A DNA stretch of 64,000 bases, from contig NZ_JBJQOQ010000011.1 in NCBI RefSeq assembly GCF_046036945.1, positions 62,001-126,000 of the forward strand, written 5' to 3'. The translations under genes and the position numbers were made by a program. This document shows, one piece after another, positions 24,665-32,539 of the stretch. The notes under the pieces were generated by a model. It was not told where the DNA came from. It saw only the letters and a list, made by a program, of their open reading frames with translations, and searched no databases. Position 1 is the first letter of the stretch; every line of letters starts with the position of its first letter. Source of the DNA: Brevibacillus_C sp046036945 (GTDB lineage Bacteria; Bacillota; Bacilli; Brevibacillales; Brevibacillaceae).

Positions 24665-26110
24665 ATGAAGTTCATCGAGTATTACCTGCAAACAGATTCA
24701 TGGCTCCATTTTCTGCGCGAGTTCCTGCTCGGGTACGGTTATTTTGCCATGTACTACGTCGTTGTCATTACTTTCCTCTATTACCTGATTTTTGCTCTGT
24801 CGATTCGGCAGACGTTCCCGCTCAAAAGAGGAATTCAGTACAACCGCATCAAGAAATTGTCGGGCTCCAAGCATCTCCCACCGGTATCCCTGTTAGTGCC
24901 CGCATACAACGAGGAGCTTACGATCATCGAAAACGTCCGATCCCTCTTGGCCCTCAACTATCCGAAATACGAAGTCATCGTCATCAACGACGGTTCGAAG
25001 GATAATACCTTCCAGGTGATGATCGATGAATTCAACTTGGAAAAGATCAATCCGATCATGGCCGATCACATCCAAACAGAGAAGGTGAGAGGGATCTACT
25101 ACAACCCGGAATACCCGACTCTGTACTTCATCGACAAGGAAAATGGCGGAAAGGCAGACTCGTTGAACGCAGGCATTAACCTGTCCCACTATCCTTTGAT
25201 CTCCACGATCGATGCGGATTCCCTGCTGGAAAAGGATGCCTTGACGCGAATCGCCAGAGTCTATTTGGAAAATCCCGAAGATACCGTGGCAGTGGGGGGA
25301 AATGTGCGAATCGTAAACAGCTGCACGGTGGAAGATGGAATTGTAAAAAATGTAAGGTTCCCTAAAAAATTGCTTCCCGCTCTGCAAAACGTGGAATACA
25401 TCAAAGCGTTCCTGGGCGGGCGGATCGGTTGGAGCGCCATGAACGGCCTGATCATCGTATCGGGCGCTTTCGGGGTTTTCCAAAAGGATAAAATCATCGC
25501 CGTCAAAGGCTACCGCGGCGGATATCCCGGCGAGGACATGAATATCGTCATCAAGCTGCACCGCTACTGCCTGGAGAACAAGATCCCGTATCGCGTCGCT
25601 TTTTGTCCGGACGCAGTGTGCTGGACACAAGCCCCAGATACGTACCGCATTCTCAGCAGCCAGCGGAAACGGTGGGGCCGCGGAAATCTGAAGAACATGA
25701 TCGAGGAAGGAATCCACATGGTGTTCCGGCCGAAGTACAAGATCTTCGGCATGCTGACGCTGCCTTACAACATTCTCTTTGAAACGTTAAATCCATACGT
25801 TCGCATAACCGGGCTGCTCGCCATTCTCGGGTATTGGCTGTTGAACATGACCGATTGGAAAACGCTGGTGCTCTTCGCCCTGGTAAACTTCTTTTCCTGT
25901 TTCATCCTTAGTCTTGGCGCCCTGTTTATCGAGGAATCCGCCTTTAGCCGCTATCCCAGACTTAGCGATCTGAACAAAATGCTGCTGTATTCCTTCCTGA
26001 TGTTCCTGGGGTATCGGCAAATCGGGGTGCTGTGGAGATTCCTCGGCCACATCGACTATCTGCGCAACAACAATACCTGGGGGACGATGGTCAGAACCAA
26101 GTTTAAATAA
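24665..26110 (+). CDS. Processive family-2 glycosyltransferase (exopolysaccharide synthase)
   Basis: 481-residue membrane synthase. An N-terminal transmembrane pair (YYVVVITFLYYLIFALSI) precedes the GT-A catalytic domain: VPAYNEELTII, the UDP-binding VIVINDGSKDNTF, STIDADSLLEKDA, the catalytic GEDMNIVIKL and the product-binding QRKRWGRGN. Three or four C-terminal helices follow. This is the layout of hyaluronan, cellulose and poly-GlcNAc synthases, in which one protein polymerises and translocates the chain. Glycosidase, deacetylase and nucleotide-sugar dehydrogenase genes around it support exopolysaccharide synthesis. The polymer is unknown; N-acetylhexosamine and uronic acid units are likely. 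Confidence 0.9.
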   Translation: MKFIEYYLQTDSWLHFLREFLLGYGYFAMYYVVVITFLYYLIFALSIRQTFPLKRGIQYNRIKKLSGSKHLPPVSLLVPAYNEELTIIENVRSLLALNYPKYEVIVINDGSKDNTFQVMIDEFNLEKINPIMADHIQTEKVRGIYYNPEYPTLYFIDKENGGKADSLNAGINLSHYPLISTIDADSLLEKDALTRIARVYLENPEDTVAVGGNVRIVNSCTVEDGIVKNVRFPKKLLPALQNVEYIKAFLGGRIGWSAMNGLIIVSGAFGVFQKDKIIAVKGYRGGYPGEDMNIVIKLHRYCLENKIPYRVAFCPDAVCWTQAPDTYRILSSQRKRWGRGNLKNMIEEGIHMVFRPKYKIFGMLTLPYNILFETLNPYVRITGLLAILGYWLLNMTDWKTLVLFALVNFFSCFILSLGALFIEESAFSRYPRLSDLNKMLLYSFLMFLGYRQIGVLWRFLGHIDYLRNNNTWGTMVRTKFK

Positions 26111-26137
26111 ATAACCATATGAAAAGGAGTGGACAGC

Positions 26138-26950
26138 ATGGCGGTTTTCATTCAGGACAGGCATGGTGAATTGGCCCAGCAGCTTTTGCAGATGACCCAT
26201 GTGACCCGCGATCGTCACCAACCGTGCGGCGTGATCCTGGCTCCATCTGCCAACATCAATCAACAGACGCTGGATCAGTTGGAATCCTTCGTGAACAAGA
26301 GCGAAACCGAGCTTGCAGCCAAATACCTGTTCGACGATCACAACATGGTCTTTGCGATGATTTTGGAGGAGCGCAAATTTGCCGCGACCCACTATACGTC
26401 TTTAATCGTCAAAGACTTCCTCGAAAGCCGCGGCCTTCTTCAAGGACAACTAATCGTGGCCAGTTTTCCCGAATGCGGCGAACCGTCCGAGAGTACGGTA
26501 TCGCAATTAATCGAGCTGGCTGCCAAGGCGCGAGGGGAAGAAAAGGAGATTCGTCTGTTCGTCGAGCAGTCAGCCCATCAAGGAATTTCTTCCATCCTAA
26601 TCGTGGACACGGACGAGGTGGTTCGCGAGTTCGTCAGACTGCATCTGGAACTGGAAGGATACAAAGTGTATGAGGCCAAGGATGGCGCTGAAGCGCTGGC
26701 GATCTATTCGGAAGCGGTGCCTGATCTGGTCATTACGGAATTAAATCTGCCGATCGTAGACGGTTATCAATTGATTGACAAGATCACGAAGGCCAGCGCA
26801 AACAAAGGGAAGGTGATCGTCCTGACAGGCAAGCAGCTGGCCGATCATCTCAACCGCTCGTTTGAGCTGGGAGCCATCGACTTTGTTACAAAGCCCTTTT
26901 CAATCTCCGAACTTCAGTGGAGGATCAAAAAACTAGGTGACTGGAGATGA
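26138..26950 (+). CDS. Protein with C-terminal degenerate receiver domain
   Basis: 270 residues. The N-terminal half (1-145) is an unrecognised domain (LAPSANINQQTLDQLESFVN, HNMVFAMILEERKFAATHYT). Residues 152-270 are a receiver fold: SILIVDTDEVVREFVRL, DLVITELNLPIVDGYQL, VIVLTGKQL, DFVTKPFSISEL. The normal phospho-acceptor Asp is Glu201, and the second of the paired acidic residues is Thr158, while Asp157, Thr230 and Lys252 remain. Phosphorylation therefore looks unlikely. AAGGAG precedes ATG 26138, and the last 4 bases overlap the dehydrogenase gene. A role in controlling the synthase is inferred from position. Confidence 0.78.
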   Translation: MAVFIQDRHGELAQQLLQMTHVTRDRHQPCGVILAPSANINQQTLDQLESFVNKSETELAAKYLFDDHNMVFAMILEERKFAATHYTSLIVKDFLESRGLLQGQLIVASFPECGEPSESTVSQLIELAAKARGEEKEIRLFVEQSAHQGISSILIVDTDEVVREFVRLHLELEGYKVYEAKDGAEALAIYSEAVPDLVITELNLPIVDGYQLIDKITKASANKGKVIVLTGKQLADHLNRSFELGAIDFVTKPFSISELQWRIKKLGDWR

Positions 26951-28326
26951 AGCAGATGAAGAAGACAAATCATTATCACGCATTGCAAGAAAAACTGCAG
27001 AATAAAACAGGAAAGATCGGGGTCATCGGACTTGGTTATGTCGGCCTGCCGCTGGCCATGGAGATGGTAAAGGGAGGCTTCACCTTATACGGAATCGATT
27101 TGGATCAGCGGAAAGTGGAGTCCCTCTTGGGCGGCAAGTCATACATTCAAGACGTTCCCGACACAGCTGTTGCCGATGCTGTCCGTTCCGGCCAGTTCAT
27201 TCCGACGACAGATTACCGTCTGATTCAGGAGCTTGATGCGATCAGCATTTGTGTGCCGACTCCGCTCAATGAAAATCAGGATCCGGATACCTCCTACATC
27301 AAGAGTGTCGTGAGCGAAATCAAAAAGTATCTGAAAAAAGGCACCTTGATCATACTAGAAAGCACAACCTATCCGGGAACAACGGAGGAACTGATCCAAT
27401 TGCCGCTGGAGGAGCAAGGTTTTACCGCAGGTGTCGACTTCTTCATCTGTTTCTCGCCGGAACGTGTCGATCCGGGCAACCGCAGCTTCAACACGTACAA
27501 CACGCCGAAGGTGATTGGCGGTACGACAGAAGCGTGCAGGGAACTGGGTGTGCTTCTCTACAGCAATGTCGTCAAAACAGTGGTTCCCGTTTCTTCTACT
27601 AAGGTGGCAGAAATGTCCAAGCTGCTGGAAAATACGTTCAGGAGCATCAATATCGCCTTCGTGAACGAATTGGCGATGATGTGCGACAAGATGGGGATCG
27701 ATGTATGGGAGGTCATCCGGGCCGCTTCTACCAAGCCTTTTGGATTTATGCCTTTCTATCCAGGTCCCGGTATCGGAGGGCACTGCATTCCGCTTGATCC
27801 GATGTACCTCTCCTGGAAGGCAAAAGAATTCCGCTTCTACAGCAAGTTTATCGAGCTGGCCCAATCGATCAATGACAACATGCCGGAATACGTGTTGCAT
27901 TGCGCGGCACAAGTACTTAATATTTACGCTAAGTCCATCCGCAATTCCAAGGTGCTGATTCTGGGCATGGCGTATAAGCCGGATATTGATGATCTTCGCG
28001 AGTCTCCGGCCCTGGAAATCTATGAGTTGTTCAAGGATAGCGGAGCCAAGGTGCAGTTTTACGATCCGTATGCCACCTCTTTCCGGGATGCGCAGGGAAA
28101 TGTGGTACACTCGGTCAAATACGATCGCTGTGCATTTGCGGGCTATGATTGCATGGTCCTGGTCACCAACCATCACAGCTTCGATTATGAGGATTTAGCC
28201 CATTTAGGCGTACCGATCATCGATACGCGCAACGCATTTGCCGATATCAAGTCTGACAACATCTACAAATTAGGGACGGGCATCTCCAAAAACGAAAGAA
28301 AAGTAAAAGTGTATGTAGGGGCATAA
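26947..28326 (+). CDS. Nucleotide-sugar dehydrogenase, WbpA/UDP-N-acetylglucosamine 6-dehydrogenase-like
   Basis: 459-residue NAD-dependent dehydrogenase that oxidises C6 of a UDP-hexose in two steps to a uronate. The Rossmann motif is GVIGLGYVGLPLAMEM. The active-site segment PFYPGPGIGGHCIPLDPMYL holds the catalytic Cys, and ICFSPERVDPGNRSF is typical of the UDP-GlcNAc dehydrogenase branch (WbpA/WbpO, TviB) rather than UDP-glucose dehydrogenase. The C-terminal domain (LGMAYKPDIDDLRESPALEI) is complete. The start overlaps the preceding gene by ATGA. It would supply a GlcNAcA-type donor to the neighbouring GT2 synthase. UDP-ManNAc as substrate is the main alternative. Confidence 0.9.
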   Translation: MKQMKKTNHYHALQEKLQNKTGKIGVIGLGYVGLPLAMEMVKGGFTLYGIDLDQRKVESLLGGKSYIQDVPDTAVADAVRSGQFIPTTDYRLIQELDAISICVPTPLNENQDPDTSYIKSVVSEIKKYLKKGTLIILESTTYPGTTEELIQLPLEEQGFTAGVDFFICFSPERVDPGNRSFNTYNTPKVIGGTTEACRELGVLLYSNVVKTVVPVSSTKVAEMSKLLENTFRSINIAFVNELAMMCDKMGIDVWEVIRAASTKPFGFMPFYPGPGIGGHCIPLDPMYLSWKAKEFRFYSKFIELAQSINDNMPEYVLHCAAQVLNIYAKSIRNSKVLILGMAYKPDIDDLRESPALEIYELFKDSGAKVQFYDPYATSFRDAQGNVVHSVKYDRCAFAGYDCMVLVTNHHSFDYEDLAHLGVPIIDTRNAFADIKSDNIYKLGTGISKNERKVKVYVGA

Positions 28327-28409
28327 ACCCATAAGCCGGGTACTGTAAACTGCAGCTCCCTTGCTGCGTACAACTCTACAAAGAAGGGGGTAATCGTATC
28401 AAACAGCGA

Positions 28410-29345
28410 TTGCAACGGTTTTTTCCGCGTAAGATGCGGCTGTTTTGGACGGGCTGCTGTGTCGTTGCTGTCATCTTAACAGCGCTTCTCATCGCGTATT
28501 TCGCACAAAGCTCTCCTGCATATAAAGGGACCTGGATCTGGGATACGCGTACGATTATGAGCGATCGGGAAGAAATCCTTGCCTTCTCTAAACAAAATGA
28601 CGTGACAAATATTTACTTGTATGTCGACCGCCAGAATGTACCTGCGAAAGAATATGCTCGTTTTATCAAAGCGGCCAGTAATCAGGGGATACAAGTAGAG
28701 GCGCTTGCGGGCGATCCCTCTTGGGGACTGAAGAGCAGCCGCCCGTATATTCAGGAATTTATCGAGTGGGTGGAAAGCTACAATCGGAATGTAGACGAGG
28801 ATGAGCGGTTTTCCGGCATTCATCTGGACATCGAGCCATACCTCCTGCCGGAATGGAAGAGCGACCAGGATCATACGCTGGAGGAATGGCTGTCTAACAT
28901 GGAGTACATCGCCCGAGAAGTACAGGCGCCTGAGCCGTTGGCAGTCTCGTTCGATCTTCCGTTTTGGGCCAACAAAATTGAAATTCCCGGTTACCAAGAC
29001 TATTACCTGAGCACGTGGATCCTGAAGCGGTTCAATACCCTTGTTCTGATGGACTACCGGGACACGGCCCTGGGCGATGACGGGATCGTCGCCAATGCGC
29101 TCGAAACGGTGAAGGAGGCGACTTCCCTGGGGAAATCAGTGATCGTCGGCGTCGATATTTCCGAGAGCAGGGAAAGCAAGAAAACCACATTCTATGAAGA
29201 AGGCTCCCGCAAAATGGAAGCAGAGCTGGCCATAACCAAAGACCAGCTGGGAAAATACGATGGGTTTGGCGGGATAGCGGTCCATGGTTTTCCGGCCTGG
29301 ATGTCCGCTTATCAAAAGGAAAATACGGCGCCAAAAGGATCGTAA
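28410..29345 (+). CDS. Membrane-anchored TIM-barrel protein, GH18-like DxE motif
   Basis: About 311 residues: basic N-terminus, one transmembrane helix (CCVVAVILTALLIAYFAQ) and an extracytoplasmic alpha/beta barrel. Strand 4 reads FSGIHLDIEPYLLP, where D-I-E resembles the DxE catalytic pair of GH18-type barrels; later strands are LVLMDYRDTA and VIVGVDISES. I do not recognise the exact family. The start is uncertain: the only good ribosome site (AAGAAGGGGG, 28381-28390) is 19 bases from TTG 28410 but 7 bases from an ATC at 28398. It ends the operon and may process the polymer outside the cell. Confidence 0.65.
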   Translation: MQRFFPRKMRLFWTGCCVVAVILTALLIAYFAQSSPAYKGTWIWDTRTIMSDREEILAFSKQNDVTNIYLYVDRQNVPAKEYARFIKAASNQGIQVEALAGDPSWGLKSSRPYIQEFIEWVESYNRNVDEDERFSGIHLDIEPYLLPEWKSDQDHTLEEWLSNMEYIAREVQAPEPLAVSFDLPFWANKIEIPGYQDYYLSTWILKRFNTLVLMDYRDTALGDDGIVANALETVKEATSLGKSVIVGVDISESRESKKTTFYEEGSRKMEAELAITKDQLGKYDGFGGIAVHGFPAWMSAYQKENTAPKGS

Positions 29346-29356
29346 TCGTCGAGTTT

Positions 29357-29410
29357 GGCAGCGGCAGCTGGGGACCGTGACCTATGAAAGTCCGGGGCTG
29401 CCGCTGCTTT
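29357..29410 (+). terminator. Terminator of the polysaccharide operon
   Basis: GCAGCGGCAGC and GCTGCCGCTGC form an 11-bp GC-rich stem with a long loop, followed by TTTATT. Confidence 0.8.
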
Positions 29411-29427
29411 ATTGTGGCAGAACTTGA

Positions 29428-29471
29428 TTGACAACAGATTCAATTTGGCATATAGTTAAGTTAACTTAACT
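29428..29471 (+). promoter_or_regulatory. marR promoter with 18-bp palindromic operator
   Basis: TTGACA (29428-29433), 17-base spacer and TATAGT (29451-29456). The -10 runs into AGTTAAGTTAACTTAACT (29454-29471), a perfect 18-bp palindrome of the size and position expected for an autoregulating MarR dimer. Confidence 0.8.
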
Positions 29472-29495
29472 AAACTAAATTTCAGGAGGACTGAC

Positions 29496-29951
29496 ATGCT
29501 TGCGGAATATCGCAGAGTGGTGAACGAATTACACGATACCATTCACGATTATTACATGATCTATAACAAAGGCGCTAAAAAAATAGATGAGTATAATCTG
29601 ACTGTTCAACAAGAGAACATGATGCTCTTCATCATGCGAAATCAGCGGATTACGGCAAACGAGATCGCACTGAAATTCTCCATATCCAAAAGCGCCGTTA
29701 GCCAGGTATTGGCAAAGCTGGAAGAAAGGGATTTTATCGTGCGTGAAAGCAATCCGAACAACCGGCGTGAAGCTCTCATCACACTTGGGGAAGAGGGGAA
29801 GAAATTCGCCGATTTGATCGACAAGGCAGATGAAGATTTTGTCCAAAAATACTGCTCTCGGATCGGTATCGAAGATCTGAAGCAAGTGGTTGACACGATG
29901 AAAAAAATCAACGGGGCTATCGCGGATTCCGAAGAAAAGAAGAAAAGGTAG
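29496..29951 (+). CDS. MarR-family transcriptional regulator
   Basis: 151-residue winged-helix repressor. The recognition helix region is ITANEIALKFSISKSAVSQV and the wing is IVRESNPNNRREALITLGEE; N- and C-terminal helices form the dimer interface. CAGGAGGA precedes the ATG. A perfect palindrome overlaps its promoter, which indicates autoregulation. The next gene, 40 bases downstream, is an MFS drug-type transporter, so this is a classic MarR-pump pair. The inducing ligand is unknown. Confidence 0.92.
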   Translation: MLAEYRRVVNELHDTIHDYYMIYNKGAKKIDEYNLTVQQENMMLFIMRNQRITANEIALKFSISKSAVSQVLAKLEERDFIVRESNPNNRREALITLGEEGKKFADLIDKADEDFVQKYCSRIGIEDLKQVVDTMKKINGAIADSEEKKKR

Positions 29952-29991
29952 TCGATAGTCTCGTTTCAATTCATATGATTGGGGAAATAAC

Positions 29992-31188
29992 ATGTTTACC
30001 GTCAACAAAGAAAAGATCTCCTTAGGTTTGGTTTTGTTTAATTTGTTCATTGCATACGTAGGAATTGGTCTTGCCGTCCCTGTCATGCCGTCCATTGCAA
30101 AAGAAATGCACTTGAGCGGTGAAGCAGTGGGAATTTTGATTTCTGCGTTTGCCTTTGCGCAGCTTTTGGCATCTCCGATGACCGGTGTCTGGGTGGATAC
30201 CGTCGGCAGAAAGAAAATGATTGTGTTCGGGCTGTTGCTTTTTGCTTTTTCGGAGCTTTTATTCGGAGTAGGAAATCAGGTATGGATTCTGTTTCTTTCC
30301 AGGATACTGGGAGGTGTGAGTGACGCGTTTATCATGCCGGCCGTTATCACGTATATAGCGGACAGAACATCATTGGACAACCGGGCAAAAGTGCTGGGAT
30401 ATCAAGCTGCTGCCATCAGTTCCGGGTTCATCATCGGTCCTGGTCTGGGCGGGTTTATCGCCGAGCTCGGGATACGTGCGCCGTTCTTTTTCGCAGCAGG
30501 GTTTGCCTTCATCGCCGCTTTCATATCCTTGCTCGTTCTGCAAGAACCTTTATCGAAGGAACAGCTTCAGAAAAATAGAACCGGGAAAATGAGGACAAGC
30601 TTTTTGCAAGAAATGAAAAAATCATTCCATTCCATCTATTTTGTCCCGCTGATGATCGTCTTTGTCTTATCTTTTGGAATCGCGGCTTATGAAATGATGT
30701 TCAGCCTTTTTGTCGATGCGAAGTTCGGGTTTACGTCCAAAGATATCGCGGTGATTATCACTGTAGGTTCCATTGCCGGGGTGGTTGCACAAATTGCGTT
30801 CTTTGAGAGGCTGGTAGAGAAGATTGGCGAAAAACGGTTGATCCATGGCACGCTGATCTTGGCCGCTGTTTTCATTCTCGTCACGGTCTTTGTCAGCAGC
30901 TATTGGGGGATGATGGCTGTGACGTGTATCGTATTTTTCGCTTGCGATGTACTTCGCCCTGCCGTGACGACATTCCTCTCCAAATTGGCGGGTGATAATC
31001 AAGGATTTGTGGCAGGAATGAATTCGACCTATACAAGTCTTGGCATTATCGTCGGACCTGCCGTCGGCGGCGTCCTGTTCGACGTGAATATTCACGCTCC
31101 GTATCTATTTGCCGCAATCGTCCTGTTTGCTGCTTTTGCGATGTCCGTATTATGGAAAGGCAAAGCAAGCAGCGCAGCAATAAAATAG
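29992..31188 (+). CDS. MFS drug/proton antiporter
   Basis: 398-residue carrier with twelve predicted helices. Motif A between helices 2 and 3 is VWVDTVGRKKM. Motif C-like glycines are in SGFIIGPGLGGFIAELGIRA, which marks antiporters of the NorA/Bmr/TetA(P)-like group, and the second half repeats this as GIIVGPAVGGVLFD. GGGGAAA lies before the ATG. It is cotranscribed with the MarR repressor just upstream and probably exports a toxic amphipathic compound. The substrate cannot be inferred. Confidence 0.9.
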   Translation: MFTVNKEKISLGLVLFNLFIAYVGIGLAVPVMPSIAKEMHLSGEAVGILISAFAFAQLLASPMTGVWVDTVGRKKMIVFGLLLFAFSELLFGVGNQVWILFLSRILGGVSDAFIMPAVITYIADRTSLDNRAKVLGYQAAAISSGFIIGPGLGGFIAELGIRAPFFFAAGFAFIAAFISLLVLQEPLSKEQLQKNRTGKMRTSFLQEMKKSFHSIYFVPLMIVFVLSFGIAAYEMMFSLFVDAKFGFTSKDIAVIITVGSIAGVVAQIAFFERLVEKIGEKRLIHGTLILAAVFILVTVFVSSYWGMMAVTCIVFFACDVLRPAVTTFLSKLAGDNQGFVAGMNSTYTSLGIIVGPAVGGVLFDVNIHAPYLFAAIVLFAAFAMSVLWKGKASSAAIK

Positions 31189-31513
31189 CCTTTGCAGATT
31201 GGCGATAGTATCCTACCCTTAGAAGGTTTGATGATCCTTCTGTATACGTTTCATGAATGGGGGGAGGATATCTGTCATAACGAAAGAAGAGTACTTATCC
31301 TTGCGTATCGCCAAAGTAGGGAAAGTCACCTAAAGGTACCCAGTCAAATTTTGGGTTAGCCAATCAACATACCTGAGCCTTGTATGGAACATGGCTCAGG
31401 TATGTTACATTTCGGGACACATGTCTGCTTAAGCCGCATGAAAAACGTTCACGGCATCCGAAGGAGAACATCTCTTCAGAAAGGGCCCTTGACAATCCCC
31501 GTTGTTGCCTCGA
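31189..31513. other. Intergenic region with a 14-bp inverted repeat
   Basis: No supportable gene. A weak hairpin AGAAGG/CCTTCT (about 31219-31242) may end the MFS transcript. A ribosome-site-like GGGGGGAGG near 31260 is followed only by a short open stretch to a TAA at about 31333. AACATACCTGAGCC (31366-31379) and its exact complement (31393-31406) form a strong stem with a 13-base loop but no T-run. Confidence 0.5.
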
Positions 31514-32428
31514 TCACTTTACTTCAAATGCTTGTTTTTTGCCTACTAACTGTCTCAAGTTATCCATGTTGACCAGAACGATTCCAACGATGATCGTGAT
31601 CCCTCCGACCAACGACAACAATGTGAGAGGCTCGTTGTATAAGAGGACCCCCAGGCAAAGGGAAATCAATGGAGAGATGTAGAGCCAAGTGGATGGAAAC
31701 ACCGGATTGGTTTTCGCTACAAGCCAATAGAAAATGGTGTGACCCAGCATGGAACCAACGACAAGTAAATATAAAAGCGAAAGGACAGCCTTTGGGGTCA
31801 GCATAGATTCCATGTGCACCGGTTCCGTGAACATCGATAAAACGAGAAGCATCGCTCCGCCGTACATCATCTGCGCTGCATTCAAAGTGATCGGTGATGT
31901 ATCTTGAAATCGTTGTACCACGCGGCGGGAATACACGGCACCGGCAGAATAAAAGACCTGGCCCAAGAGGACCGCGGCACAGCCATATATCCAAAACTTG
32001 TTAATCGAAATCGTTACACCAGGTAAAAGCAATAAGATCACACCGGTTAATCCTACGAGGCAGCCCGCCCAAGATGTAACGGAGAGACTGTGACGAGTAA
32101 GGCCGGTCTGAAGCAGCAGAATCATGAGGGGAGCCGTTGCCGATAAGACTGCTGCGATCCCAGAGCTCAAATACTGTTCCGCCCAGTACAAGGAGGCAAA
32201 CACACCGAAGGTTAATCCAAGCCCGGTAAGAAACATCTCCTTCCGGAGCAGAATCGATACACTTGCCTTTTTTCTCCACGCCATCCATAAAAACAGGATC
32301 GCGCCTGCCAAAAAAAAACGAATGCCCGCTGAGAAAAAGGGCGATGCGCCTGCATCAATTCCTACCTTGATGGCCAAAAAAGTCGTCCCAAAAATCAAAC
32401 ACATCAGCAAATAATTGAACAGTATCAT
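31514..32428 (-). CDS. EamA-family (DMT) transporter
   Basis: 304-residue ten-helix drug/metabolite transporter with two EamA repeats (FGTTFLAIKVGIDAGASPFF in the first and SAGAVYSRRVVQ in the second, each ending in the glycine-rich GLTGVILLLLPG or GGITIIVGIVLVN helix). The Pro and Glu of LLYNEPLTLLSL near the end are typical. It starts at 32428 with AGGAGGAG on the minus strand. A MocR-family regulator is transcribed divergently from the same 110-base gap and probably controls it. Likely an exporter of an amino acid or amine, by analogy with other MocR-EamA pairs. Confidence 0.88.
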   Translation of the reverse strand: MILFNYLLMCLIFGTTFLAIKVGIDAGASPFFSAGIRFFLAGAILFLWMAWRKKASVSILLRKEMFLTGLGLTFGVFASLYWAEQYLSSGIAAVLSATAPLMILLLQTGLTRHSLSVTSWAGCLVGLTGVILLLLPGVTISINKFWIYGCAAVLLGQVFYSAGAVYSRRVVQRFQDTSPITLNAAQMMYGGAMLLVLSMFTEPVHMESMLTPKAVLSLLYLLVVGSMLGHTIFYWLVAKTNPVFPSTWLYISPLISLCLGVLLYNEPLTLLSLVGGITIIVGIVLVNMDNLRQLVGKKQAFEVK

Positions 32429-32539
32429 TTCTACTCCTCCTTTTTCTTCATCATAAACGAGCAGGAGCAGAACAGATGAGATGAAACAGAACAGTTTTCG
32501 GTTCAGTCCTATATAATAGGGGAAAAGGGGGTGGCATGG

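Noticed and set aside
31380..31682. Plus-strand frame after the MFS gene
   Set aside because: Overlaps the EamA gene on the other strand, has no ribosome site and no family resemblance.
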